A stretch of 64,000 nucleotides of DNA, from the NCBI RefSeq assembly GCF_014201195.1, contig NZ_JACHDS010000001.1, forward strand, positions 992,001 to 1,056,000, written 5' to 3'. Positions within the stretch are counted from its first letter, which is position 1. Each line of letters opens with the position of its first letter. The notes beneath the pieces were generated by a model. The model searched no databases. It was not told the DNA's origin and worked only from the letters and a program-made list of their open reading frames with translations. The translations under genes were made by a program, and so were the position numbers. The stretch is from Nocardiopsis mwathae (GTDB taxonomy: Bacteria; Actinomycetota; Actinomycetes; Streptosporangiales; Streptosporangiaceae). Positions 46,273 through 54,934 of this stretch are shown here, piece after piece.

Positions 46273-46968
46273 ATGGCAACGGTGTTGCTGGTTGAAGACG
46301 ACCACATGGTGCGCAGCGCGCTGGTGCGGGCACTGACCAACCTCGGGCACGTCGTGCACCCCGTCGGCACGGCCCTGGACGCGCTGCGGGAGGCCACCGA
46401 GCACGACCCGGACATGGTCATCCTCGACCTGGGCCTGCCCGACCTCGACGGTGCCGCCGCGCTGCGCATGCTGCGCGGGCACAGCGACGTCCCGGTGATC
46501 GTGGCGACCGCGCGCGGCGACGAGCCGTCGATCGTCCGGCTCCTCAACGACGGCGCCGACGACTACGTCGTCAAGCCGTTCTCCAGCACGCAGCTGGCCG
46601 CGCGGATGAACGCCCTCCTGCGCCGCTCCGGTCGCCCCACCGATTCCGCGGCGGAGACAGGAGAGATCACCGTCGGAGACCTGAGCATCAGCCTGTCGCG
46701 GCGGCAGGCCACTCTGGAGGGCCGCCCGCTCGAACTGTCCCGGCGCGAGTTCGACCTCCTGGCCTACCTCGCCGAACGCGTCGGCACGGTGGTCACCCGC
46801 CGGGAGATCGTCGAGGCGGTCTGGCACCAGCACCCCTTCGTCGGCCACGACCAGACCATCGACGTGCACATGTCCTGGCTGCGCCGCAAGCTCGGCGAGA
46901 CGGCGAGCGAGCCCAGGTACCTGCACACCGTCCGGGGGGTCGGGCTCAAAGTCGTGGAACCCGAATGA
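46273..46968 (+). CDS. OmpR-family response regulator
   Basis: 231 aa. The receiver domain has the acidic pair EDDH, phospho-acceptor Asp in MVILDLGLPDLDG (~residue 55) and KPF; the winged-helix output domain is ~125-228. It overlaps the kinase gene by 4 nt. It is divergent from the ABC importer and could bind the repeats at 46094 and 50968, though no target is proved. Confidence 0.93.
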   Translation: MATVLLVEDDHMVRSALVRALTNLGHVVHPVGTALDALREATEHDPDMVILDLGLPDLDGAAALRMLRGHSDVPVIVATARGDEPSIVRLLNDGADDYVVKPFSSTQLAARMNALLRRSGRPTDSAAETGEITVGDLSISLSRRQATLEGRPLELSRREFDLLAYLAERVGTVVTRREIVEAVWHQHPFVGHDQTIDVHMSWLRRKLGETASEPRYLHTVRGVGLKVVEPE

Positions 46969-48323
46969 GACCGCTGCTGGCGCGGTCCGTCGCCATCGCC
47001 ACCACCCTGGTCGCTCTGGTCCTCATCGTCGTGATCACCCTGCTGGCATGGGGCGACGCACGAGAGCGGGCCGAGTCCGACATCCGGCTGCAGGCCGGCA
47101 TGGTCGCCGCCGTCGTGGCTGTGGACCCCGACCCCGAGGTACTGCGGCGGGCGGTCGCCACCACCCCCTCCGGGCAGCAGGGGCGCCTCGCCGTCCACCT
47201 GCCGGACGGCACCACGGTGGGCGCCAGCCGCGCGAACGCCGAGGAGGTGCGGCGCGCGGCGGCCGAGAACCGCGAGCTGACCTCCACCGACCGCAACGGC
47301 ACGGCCTACCTGCTGCCCGTGCGCACCCCGCCCGGCGCCGAACACGTGGGCGACGGCGCGGCCGGCGACAACTCCGTCGTCGAGATCCACCTGCCGCGCG
47401 GCGCGATCCTCGGGGGGCTGGCCACCACCGTCGCCGGGCTCTTCGCGGTCGCCGTCCTGGCGGTCGTCGGCGCGGTCGTCCTCACCGACCGGCTGACCCG
47501 CCCGGTGCGGGCCGCACTGGTCGCCCTGGCCGACACGGCGTCCGCCATCGGCCGCGGGCGGCTCGACGCGCGCATCCGCGTGTTCGGCCCCCAGGAACTG
47601 GCGCGGCTCGGTGAGTCGATCAACGCCATCGGCGACCAGGTGCAGGGCCTGCTCGCCAAGGAGCGGGAGATGGCCGCGGACGTCTCCCATCGGCTGCGTA
47701 CACCCCTGACCGCGCTGCGGCTGGACGCCGAGACCCTGACCGGACCCGAGGCGCAGCGCATCCGCGACGCCGTGTCCGCCCTCGACCACGACGTCGACGC
47801 CATCATCCGCAGCGTCCGCCCGGCGCGCTCGGAGGCAGACAGGGCCTGCGACCTGGCCGAGGCGGTGCGCGACCGGATGTCGTTCTGGTCGATGCTCGCC
47901 CACGACCAGGGCCGCGAGGTCGAGGTGGACCTCCCCGACCGGCCGGTCCGGGTCGCACTGTCCAGGGAGGAGTGCGCCGCCGTCGTCGACGCCATGGTGA
48001 GCAACGTCTTCCACTACACACCCGCCGGGTGCCCGTTGGCGGTCACGGTCGTCGCGCACGCCGGGTGGATCACCCTGGTCGTCGAGGACGGGGGGCCGGG
48101 GATCGCCGACCCGGCCGCCGCCCTGCGGCGCGGCACCAGCGGGGGCGGCTCGACCGGCCTGGGCCTGGACATCGCCCGGCACGCCGTCGAGGCGACCGGA
48201 GGGACCATCCACATCGAACGCGGCAAGCTCGGCGGAGCCCGCGTCCGGCTGCGCTTCGGCGAACTCGGCGTCCCCCACGAGGAGGACCAGCCCAAGGCCT
48301 GGCGCCTCCGCCGCCGCCCCTGA
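46965..48323 (+). CDS. sensor histidine kinase
   Basis: 452 aa with a first helix at residues ~5-30, an extracytoplasmic sensor of ~110 residues, a second helix near ~150, HAMP, a dimerisation domain with the phospho-acceptor His in ADVSHRLRTPLTALRLD (~245), and an ATPase with EDGGPGI and GGGSTGLGLDIARH. The extracellular sensor ligand is unknown. Cognate of the preceding regulator. Confidence 0.93.
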   Translation: MRPLLARSVAIATTLVALVLIVVITLLAWGDARERAESDIRLQAGMVAAVVAVDPDPEVLRRAVATTPSGQQGRLAVHLPDGTTVGASRANAEEVRRAAAENRELTSTDRNGTAYLLPVRTPPGAEHVGDGAAGDNSVVEIHLPRGAILGGLATTVAGLFAVAVLAVVGAVVLTDRLTRPVRAALVALADTASAIGRGRLDARIRVFGPQELARLGESINAIGDQVQGLLAKEREMAADVSHRLRTPLTALRLDAETLTGPEAQRIRDAVSALDHDVDAIIRSVRPARSEADRACDLAEAVRDRMSFWSMLAHDQGREVEVDLPDRPVRVALSREECAAVVDAMVSNVFHYTPAGCPLAVTVVAHAGWITLVVEDGGPGIADPAAALRRGTSGGGSTGLGLDIARHAVEATGGTIHIERGKLGGARVRLRFGELGVPHEEDQPKAWRLRRRP

Positions 48324-48342
48324 CCCCCGCCTCCCTCTTTAC

Positions 48343-48410
48343 TCCGTTGATCTCGGAGATAGTGGGGTAAAAATCGCTCACGATACCCCACTATCTCCGA
48401 GATCAACGGA
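48343..48410. repeat. dispersed palindromic repeat, copy C
   Basis: 27-nt perfect inverted arms (48343-48369 with 48384-48410) and a 14-nt loop AAAATCGCTCACGA. It lies exactly between the convergent kinase and HAD/GH15 genes, consistent with a bidirectional terminator. Confidence 0.85.
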
Positions 48411-48446
48411 GAAGGGGACAGGGCGCGGCTGTGTGGAGGTGTGGGC

Positions 48447-50831
48447 CTAACCGAGGTCGAGGAGTCGGGCGCAGCGGATCAGGCCCAGGTGGGAGTAGGC
48501 CTGCGGGTGGTTGCCCAGCGCGCGCTCGGACACCGGGTCGAACTCCTCGGGGATCAGCCCGGTGGGTCCCGCACAGTCCACGAAGTGCTTGAACAGCTCC
48601 TCGGCCTCTGTGCGGCGGCCGGTCAGCAGGTAGGCCTCGATCAGCCAGGTCGTGCACAGGTGGAACCCGCCCTCGCCACCGGGCAGGCCGTCCTCGCGGC
48701 GGTACCGGTAGACGGTCGGTCCGCTGCGCAGCTCGGCCTCCACCGCGGTGACGGTGGCCTGGAAGCGCTCGTCGGCCGGGTCGATCAGCCCGCTCAGCCC
48801 GATGTGCAGCGACGCCGCGTCCAGATCCGTGCCGTCATAGGCGGTGGTGAAGGCCTGGGCCTCCTCGCTCCACCCGTGTTCGAGCACCTCGGCGGCGATC
48901 CGGTCGCGCAGCGCCGCCCATTCCGCCGCGGCCCGGCGGCCGTGCCGCTCGGCCAGCCGCAGCGCGCGGTCAAGCGTCACCCAGCACATCACCTTGGAGT
49001 AGACGCGGTGCCGGGGCTCGTCGCGCTCCTCCCAGATCCCGTGGTCAGGCTCCTCCCAGCGGTGCTCCACCGCCTCGGCCATCGCCCGCACGAGGTCCCA
49101 GTCCCTGTCCGAGAGGGTGCCGCGGGCCCGCGACAGCCGGTCGACCAGCTCGACGATCGGGCCGAAGACGTCGAGCTGCACCTGGTGGTCGGCGAGGTTG
49201 CCCACGCGTACCGGCCGCGACCCGGCGTAGCCGGACAGCGAGTCCACGACCTCCTCGGGCCGCAGGTCGCCGCCGCGCACCGTGTAGAGCGGCCGCAGCA
49301 GTTCGGGGCCGGGCAGCGCCGCCACGACCCGGTGCACCCAGTCGAGGAAGGCGTCGGCCTCGGCGGTCGACCCGAGGTCGACGAGGGTCTGCACGGTCAG
49401 TGCCCCGTCGCGCAGCCAGCAGTACCGGTAGTCCCAGTTCCGCACGCCGCCGATCTCCTCGGGCAGCGAGGTCGTGGCCGCGGCCAACACCCCGCCCGCC
49501 GGGTGGCACAGCCCGCGCAGGGTCAGCGCCGACCGCCCGACCAGGTTCCGGTCGGTGTGGGGGAGGGACAGGCCCTCCAGCCACGCCGACCAGGGGGACC
49601 CGGCCCGCTCGCGGCGCTCCGGCTCGGGTTCGGCGGCGGGGGCGAGCGACGCGGTGCCGCAGCGCAGCTCCAGCACGACGGGGCGGTCGGCGGAGGGAAG
49701 CACGACCGCGTGCGCCGAGTCGTGCACGCCGTCGGAGGTGACCTCCCACTCCACACCGGGGGAGTGCAGCGCCATCGGGTAGGGGGCGCCCTCGACGCGC
49801 AGGCCGTCGGCCGCCCGGGTGATCCGCACGGGTGTCCGGCCGAACTCGGGGCGCGGCGCGAACTCCACCCGGGCCGGGGCCGAACCGGCGATGACGCGGA
49901 CCAGGTCGGTGCGGCCCGGCCCGCCCTCGTGCGCCAGGTAGTCGGTGACGTCCAGCCGGGACCAGCGGGTGCGGACCGTCATGGTGCCCGGCAGGTAGCG
50001 CTGCCCGAGCGGCAGCCCGCCGTGCTCGGGGCGCACGGCGAACACCCCGGCCTCGCGCCCGCCCAGCACCTCGGCGAACACCGCGTCGGAGTCGGGCTCC
50101 GGGTGGCAGAACCAGGCCAGGCGCGCGTCCGGGCCGAGCAGGGCGACGGAGCGCCGGTTGGACAGCATCGACATCCGCTCGATGGGCACCGGCCGGTCGC
50201 CGAACAGCCAGGCGCGGCGCTCGGCGGCTAGCGCGGTGAGGACGGCCGCTGCGGAGGGGGTGTCGTCGACGCGGTGGGCGGCGGCCGTCTCTCCGGCGCC
50301 GACCCGGATCCCGGCGTCGGCCCCGCCCAGCCGGGCGAACACCGGCTCCTCGCCGTCGCCACCGCCGACGTAGAGCGTCGCTGTCGCCCCGACCTGGTCA
50401 CGCAGCACGTCCAGCGCCCCTGCCTTGCCATCGACGGAGTCGCAGGTCTCAGCACGGGAATCGCAGGGCTCCGCATCGAACTCGGCGCCATGGGCTCCGA
50501 CCAGCCGCACCTCGTCCGGCAGACGGGAGAGCACCGCGAGGTCGCGCAGCGGGCGAGCGGAGATGACCGCGCACACCGTCTCGGGCAGGGCCGCGAGGCG
50601 CCGCAGCGCGCGCACCGCCTCGGGCAGCGGGCGGGCGGCGTCCGCGTCCGGCCCCGCAGGGGCGAGCGCGCCGTCGTAGTCGCACGCCACGATGAGACGT
50701 GGAGTCCGGGCGAGCGCCGATACCCGGCGCCGCACATCCACCGGCAGCGCGTGCAACGTCACCGCGACGTCCGCGAAGGAGCGGCTCTCCGCCGCCGGGG
50801 GAACCCTTACGACCCCCTGCATGACCGCCAC
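48447..50831 (-). CDS. HAD phosphatase (OtsB-like)/GH15 glucoamylase-type fusion
   Basis: 794 aa. N-terminal HAD domain (~residues 40-215) with DYDGAL as motif I, VISAR, DGKAG and GGGDGEE where a trehalose-6-phosphatase has GDD-x-TDE; the last motif is degenerate, so activity is uncertain. The C-terminal GH15 domain (~225-790) carries NWDYRYCWLRDGAL, GIWEERDEPRHRVYSKVMCW (general acid region) and LIPEEFDP. It probably hydrolyses trehalose or alpha-glucan in the cytosol. It is monocistronic, with an inverted repeat shared with the ABC operon upstream. Confidence 0.85.
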   Translation of the reverse strand: MAVMQGVVRVPPAAESRSFADVAVTLHALPVDVRRRVSALARTPRLIVACDYDGALAPAGPDADAARPLPEAVRALRRLAALPETVCAVISARPLRDLAVLSRLPDEVRLVGAHGAEFDAEPCDSRAETCDSVDGKAGALDVLRDQVGATATLYVGGGDGEEPVFARLGGADAGIRVGAGETAAAHRVDDTPSAAAVLTALAAERRAWLFGDRPVPIERMSMLSNRRSVALLGPDARLAWFCHPEPDSDAVFAEVLGGREAGVFAVRPEHGGLPLGQRYLPGTMTVRTRWSRLDVTDYLAHEGGPGRTDLVRVIAGSAPARVEFAPRPEFGRTPVRITRAADGLRVEGAPYPMALHSPGVEWEVTSDGVHDSAHAVVLPSADRPVVLELRCGTASLAPAAEPEPERRERAGSPWSAWLEGLSLPHTDRNLVGRSALTLRGLCHPAGGVLAAATTSLPEEIGGVRNWDYRYCWLRDGALTVQTLVDLGSTAEADAFLDWVHRVVAALPGPELLRPLYTVRGGDLRPEEVVDSLSGYAGSRPVRVGNLADHQVQLDVFGPIVELVDRLSRARGTLSDRDWDLVRAMAEAVEHRWEEPDHGIWEERDEPRHRVYSKVMCWVTLDRALRLAERHGRRAAAEWAALRDRIAAEVLEHGWSEEAQAFTTAYDGTDLDAASLHIGLSGLIDPADERFQATVTAVEAELRSGPTVYRYRREDGLPGGEGGFHLCTTWLIEAYLLTGRRTEAEELFKHFVDCAGPTGLIPEEFDPVSERALGNHPQAYSHLGLIRCARLLDLG

Positions 50832-50967
50832 GTCCGCCTCCTCCGCTCGATGGTGTCCGTCTGGGATCCCGACTGCACGAGACCCGCTTCATGCACGTGA
50901 CCAGTCATAGGAACGTAAAGCGGGAGCAAGGTGGGCGCAGGGTGTTTCATGCGGCGTTAGGCGCCAT

Positions 50968-50983
50968 CTAAGGAAGACTTAAG
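50968..50983. promoter_or_regulatory. inverted-repeat operator upstream of the HAD/GH15 gene
   Basis: CTAAGGAAGACTTAAG, paired with CTAAGGCAGCCTTAAC at 46094. In the wider gene-free stretch 50832-51527 there is also ATGAGCGA three times (51138, 51212, 51232), the first inside a perfect GCTCATATGAGC palindrome (51132-51143), and otherwise nothing I can call. Confidence 0.45.
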
Positions 50984-51527
50984 GTTCACGCCGCCTCGCG
51001 CCTACCGGGGTGGATCGTGTGCGTGGCCCGCGCAGACGATGAACGCTCACCCAGGCCGCACATGGATTCGGGTCGCTCGATGGTGGCTGCGTCCACGGGC
51101 GCTTCTCCGCTGTCCACCCAGGCGAGGCTTGCTCATATGAGCGATCATGTGCTCTTTTGATTAACACCATTCAAAGCCACGCGTAATGCGATGTCAATGC
51201 CTGTGTCACGCATGAGCGACACGTTGATCACATGAGCGAAGGGGTGGGTTGATGGTCTCAGGCGAGCGAGATCGCCGCAGGCAGCGCGGAAGCGGACCCT
51301 GGCGCGAGGCCCGGCGGAGCCGCGTCAGGCGGCCCCACTCGCGTTGCACTTTTTACCTTCTTGGGCACTCCCCGCGGGATGCCGCCAGGGCCCCGGCCCA
51401 GTCGGCCCCGATCGGCGACTTTACGTACTTCGAATGACTACAGTAAGTGACTGAGTCCGCCGAAGCGCCCGTTGGCTCCTGGGGCCGACCGGGAGACCTC
51501 CGGGGCGACCGATCTTCAGGAGAGCCG

Positions 51528-51836
51528 ATGCCGGGATCAGGCGCCGACAAGCCGTTGGTCGTGCACATCGGACCGGACGAACTGGTCATCCGGCGCCGCT
51601 GGGAAGCGGTGAGCATCGTCAACGACGTGCTCATCGCCGCGTGGTTCATCGTCGGCAGCATCATGTTCTTCTTCGCCGCTTGGACGACGTGGGGAACATG
51701 GTGCTTCCTCGCCGGCAGCGTCGAACTCCTGCTGCGGCCACTGATCCGCCTCGGCCGCCTGGTCCACATCCGCCGAGTGCGGGCCACCTCGCGCCGGGCT
51801 GGAACCATCCCGCACGATTCCTCCCTGGACTTCTGA
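51528..51836 (+). CDS. YrhK-like membrane protein
   Basis: 102 aa from ATG 51528 (AGGAGAG upstream; a longer frame from 51447 has no ribosome site). One or two central helices (VLIAAWFIVGSIMFFFAAW, TWCFLAGSVELLL) after a WEAVSIVND motif, as in YrhK-type small integral membrane proteins of unknown function. Monocistronic; convergent with the DUF397 gene. Confidence 0.7.
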   Translation: MPGSGADKPLVVHIGPDELVIRRRWEAVSIVNDVLIAAWFIVGSIMFFFAAWTTWGTWCFLAGSVELLLRPLIRLGRLVHIRRVRATSRRAGTIPHDSSLDF

Positions 51837-51841
51837 ACCCT

Positions 51842-51913
51842 CTTCCGTTGATCTCGGAGATACTGGGGTATCGCGAGCGATTTTTACCCCACTATCCCCG
51901 AGATCAACGGAAG
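51842..51913. repeat. dispersed palindromic repeat, copy D
   Basis: 29-nt arms (51842-51870 with 51885-51913) pair with two mismatches around a loop TCGCGAGCGATTTT, the reverse complement of the copy C loop, so copy D is inverted relative to C. It lies between convergent genes. Confidence 0.8.
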
Positions 51914-51922
51914 AGGGGCTGG

Positions 51923-52213
51923 TCAGAGGCGATGGGAGCGGGCGGCGGTGAGGAAGGCGGCCCACTCTGAGGCCGGGAAGAGGATGTGGCCGCGCTCGGG
52001 GTGCTTGGAGTCGCGCAGCGCGGCACCGGTGGGGAGGTCGGCGACCTCGATGCAGTTCTGGCTGGCGCCGCTGTGGGTGCTCTTCCGGAAGTGGGCTACC
52101 TCGACGCAGCCGCCATTGACGCCGCTGTGGGTGCTCTTCCGGAAGTGGGCGACCTCTACACAGTCTTGACTAGCGCCGCTGTAGCTGCTCTTCCGGAACT
52201 TGAGTGTTGTCAC
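51923..52213 (-). CDS. DUF397 protein with triplicated N-terminal motif
   Basis: 96 aa. The motif FRKSxxSGxxxxCxEVA appears three times at ~23-residue intervals (about residues 6, 24 and 42), followed by the standard GAALRDSKHPE and W-x-x-F end. Ordinary DUF397 proteins are ~60 aa with one motif (see 8179). The gene overlaps the Xre gene by 4 nt. Internal duplication could give several contacts with the partner regulator. Confidence 0.85.
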   Translation of the reverse strand: MTTLKFRKSSYSGASQDCVEVAHFRKSTHSGVNGGCVEVAHFRKSTHSGASQNCIEVADLPTGAALRDSKHPERGHILFPASEWAAFLTAARSHRL

Positions 52214-53070
52214 TGTTCACTCTCAAGCGATGCGATGACTTCCTTGATGAAGTCGATGGACTGGGCCACGGTGAGCGCGGCGTTGTGCGCCTCACGCCAC
52301 ATGGCATCGTAACGTCGGATTTCGTCCTCTCCCTCCACAAAAAGGATAGAAGTGGGCGTTTCCGTGTAGCCGATGGCGGGGTCGGCTGGCTCGGGGAAGT
52401 CCAGTATCTGGAATCCCCCCAGGTTGGCCGCATGCATGCCCGCTGAGAACGGCAGGACATGGACGGTCATGTGCGGGCGGGCGGCCATGTGTATGAGGTG
52501 GAGTAGCTGTTCCTTCATCGCGCTGTTGCCACCTGCCGGACGCCGCAGAGCAGCTTCATCGATGATTGCGGAGTACTCGGGAGGGCGGAGGCTCGCGAGG
52601 ATGCGTTGTCGCTCCATCCGGGCGTCGACGTGCCGCTGGATTTCGTCATCGTCGAAGGCATTGGTGCCCATGAATACTGCGCGCGTGTATTCGGCCGTCT
52701 GGAGGAGGCCTGGGATGACCTGGGCCTGGTACGTGCGTATGAACGATGCCTCGGCTTCGAAGTCGGGGAGGGCCCTGGCTCCGAAGACGTCCTTGTAGTT
52801 GGACCACCAGCCGAGTTGTGTCGCGTCCTTCGCTAGCTGGTGCATGGCCCGGCGGCTTTTGTCGTCTCGTTTGTAGAGGGAGGCGAGGGCATCGAGGTCG
52901 GCGAGGCGGATCCGCTTCAGCTCGGCGGTCTCCATCTTGCCGAGGGTGGCTCGGGGGATTCCGGATTGTTTGGCTGCTTCGTCCAGTTTTAGCCCGGCTT
53001 CTTCGCGGAGAGCTCGTAGTACTCGGCCGAGGCGGCGACGGCGAACGGTCGGGCTCAGGGGGCGCTTCAT
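52210..53070 (-). CDS. Xre-family (WhiJ-like) regulator
   Basis: 286 aa, with N-terminal helix-turn-helix (LDEAAKQSGIPRATLGKMETAE, ~residues 25-47) and a C-terminal DUF5753-like domain (IPGLLQTAEYTRAVF, VLPFSAGMHAANLGGFQILDF). Paralogous in layout to the element's Xre gene. Divergent from a HATPase gene, giving the three-gene WhiJ-type cluster common in filamentous actinomycetes. Confidence 0.88.
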   Translation of the reverse strand: MKRPLSPTVRRRRLGRVLRALREEAGLKLDEAAKQSGIPRATLGKMETAELKRIRLADLDALASLYKRDDKSRRAMHQLAKDATQLGWWSNYKDVFGARALPDFEAEASFIRTYQAQVIPGLLQTAEYTRAVFMGTNAFDDDEIQRHVDARMERQRILASLRPPEYSAIIDEAALRRPAGGNSAMKEQLLHLIHMAARPHMTVHVLPFSAGMHAANLGGFQILDFPEPADPAIGYTETPTSILFVEGEDEIRRYDAMWREAHNAALTVAQSIDFIKEVIASLESEQ

Positions 53071-53097
53071 GGGGGAGAACCTATCAAGGATTCTTGG

Positions 53098-53133
53098 AGA
53101 TTCTCTTGACGCTAGAGAATCTCTGTAGATACT
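53098..53133. promoter_or_regulatory. operator/promoter in the Xre-HATPase divergent spacer
   Basis: AGATTCTC (53098-53105) and GAGAATCT (53115-53122) are inverted repeats around TTGACGCTA. TTGACG (53106) with GATACT (53128) at 16-nt spacing fits a housekeeping promoter reading right, so a bound Xre protein could block it. Confidence 0.5.
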
Positions 53134-53288
53134 GAATGTGTAGCCAGTGACCGGCGCATCACTCAGGGTCTATCGCGTCGCTCAGGCTACGGGGTGCCTG
53201 CTGGTGGAATCTCTGGAATCGCGAAGAACGTGCGGGCACCTGCAGTTGGTCCTTCACCCCCTCCAACCTGCGTGTGAGGAGTGCCCTC

Positions 53289-53849
53289 ATGTCTTCTTCG
53301 CCTACGCCTGTGCCGGTGCTGCCCGAGGTGACCGTGCCGCTCAACCGGTTCATCCCCTCCGGCTACCGGCACTACTTCAACGGGTCTCGGGAGATGCCCT
53401 ACAACCGGCGCCGGTTCGACTTCTGGGGAATGCCGGAGCTGATGCCTATGGTCCGTGCGTTCCTCGACACCTGTGCGGCGTCCCGGGATGCCGACTACCG
53501 GTACCTGTTCACGCTGCTCGGTAGTGAGCTGGCGACCAATGCGGTGCGTCATTCGGAGTCGGGGGCGCGTGAGGGCAGCTACACGCTGCTGGCGGAGCGT
53601 TCCCTGGACGGGATCAAGCTGACCTGCCGGGACGGCGGTGCGCTCGGGCGCGAGCCGGGGCGGTGGGCCGGGCGGGAGTACCTCGCCGTGGACCCGGCCG
53701 CCTCCGACCCCGACGCCGAGAGCGGGCGGGGGTTGGCGCTGGTGGATGCCCTGGCCACCGACTGGGGGGACTCCGGGTGGATCAGCCACCGGCACGTGTG
53801 GTTCTACCTTGCCTATGACCTGCGGGGGAGTGCGTGGGCGGCTGGGTGA
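53289..53849 (+). CDS. ATP-binding (HATPase) anti-sigma-factor-like regulator
   Basis: 186 aa from ATG 53289 (AGGAG upstream). The ATPase N box LLGSELATNAVRHS (~residue 78-91), and GRGLALVDALATDWG (G-box, ~150) of the RsbW/SpoIIAB-type family. Such proteins commonly accompany WhiJ-type Xre/DUF397 pairs. The Asp of the G1 box is in CRDGGALG. Confidence 0.85.
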   Translation: MSSSPTPVPVLPEVTVPLNRFIPSGYRHYFNGSREMPYNRRRFDFWGMPELMPMVRAFLDTCAASRDADYRYLFTLLGSELATNAVRHSESGAREGSYTLLAERSLDGIKLTCRDGGALGREPGRWAGREYLAVDPAASDPDAESGRGLALVDALATDWGDSGWISHRHVWFYLAYDLRGSAWAAG

Positions 53850-53880
53850 ACGGGTGACCGGTAGACCTCCGGCCACACAC

Positions 53881-53915
53881 AAAGGGCGCGAACCCCCCTC
53901 CGGTTCGCGCCCTTT
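53881..53915. terminator. bidirectional terminator between HATPase and glpF
   Basis: AAAGGGCGCGAACC (53881-53894) pairs perfectly with 53902-53915, giving A-runs and T-runs at the two sides. It lies between convergent genes. Confidence 0.85.
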
Positions 53916-53936
53916 GCGGTCGAGACGAGTGCTGTG

Positions 53937-54680
53937 TCAGCCACCCAGGAACAGGTTGAAGACCTGTGCGCCGATGACGCCGCCGACGATCGGGGCGACG
54001 ACGGGGACCCAGGCGTAGGACCAGTCGGAGCCGCCCTTGCCCGGGATCGGGAGGATGGCGTGGGCGATGCGCGGGCCCAGGTCACGGGCCGGGTTGATGG
54101 CGTACCCCGTCGGGCCACCGAGGGAGAGGCCGATGCCCAGGACCAGCAGACCGACCAGCAGCGGGGCGATACCGGAGCCGAACAGGAGGGCCAGGTCGGT
54201 CTCCTGGCCGATCGGGTTCACGTTGGAGCCGATGCCCAGGACACCGAGGACCAGCATGGCCGTACCGATGACCTCGGTGGTGAAGTTGGCCGGGATGTTT
54301 CTGACGGCCGGGGCGGTGCTGAAGACCGCGAGCTTGGCGTCGGGGTCGTCGGTGTGCTTCCAGTGCGCGAAGTACGCCAGGTACACGAGCACCGCACCGG
54401 TGAAGGCACCGGCGATCTGGGCGGCGATGTAGCCCGGAACCAGCTTGGGGTCGAATTCACCGATCGAGGTAAGGCCGATGGTCACGGCCGGATTGATGTG
54501 TGCGCCGCTGTACTGCCCGACGGTGTAGACGGCCATCGCCACGGCCATACCCCATCCGAGCGTGATGACGATCCAGCCGCCCGCGTGCGCCTTCGACTTG
54601 GCGAGGACGACGCCGGCGACGACACCGCCACCGAGCAGGATGAGGATCATTGTGCCGATGAATTCGGCGACGTAAACCAT
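53937..54680 (-). CDS. glpF: glycerol uptake facilitator (aquaglyceroporin)
   Basis: 247 aa, six helices with both NPA boxes (HINPAVTIGL near residue 62, INPARDLGPR near 195) of MIP channels; the Asp after the second NPAR favours a glycerol rather than pure water channel. AGGAGG lies before the ATG. Downstream of glpK by ~250 bp; a GGGACA/TGTCCC hairpin (54711-54726) lies in that spacer, so it may have its own promoter. Confidence 0.9.
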   Translation of the reverse strand: MVYVAEFIGTMILILLGGGVVAGVVLAKSKAHAGGWIVITLGWGMAVAMAVYTVGQYSGAHINPAVTIGLTSIGEFDPKLVPGYIAAQIAGAFTGAVLVYLAYFAHWKHTDDPDAKLAVFSTAPAVRNIPANFTTEVIGTAMLVLGVLGIGSNVNPIGQETDLALLFGSGIAPLLVGLLVLGIGLSLGGPTGYAINPARDLGPRIAHAILPIPGKGGSDWSYAWVPVVAPIVGGVIGAQVFNLFLGG

Positions 54681-54934
54681 GATGGGCCTCCTATACGGAG
54701 TGGACCGTCCGGGACATGAGTGTCCCAGGGGATGGTGGAATGGCGCGTGCGGGGCGCCGGTGTGGTGGCCGATCGGAGGCGGGGATGCCTCCGGGGGCCG
54801 GTGAGACGTGCCGATCGATCGGCATCGGGCGCGGGACGTCGGCGATGATGGTCCCGGCGACGTGGGGCGCGGGCCGCCCGTGCGATGACGGCCCGCGCGT
54901 GGGGATGCGGACGTCCTTCAGGACGCTCTTCCCC

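Noticed and set aside
51132-51240. Three ATGAGCGA repeats as an operator array.
   Set aside because: Short, irregularly spaced, with no adjacent regulator; too weak to call beyond noting them.
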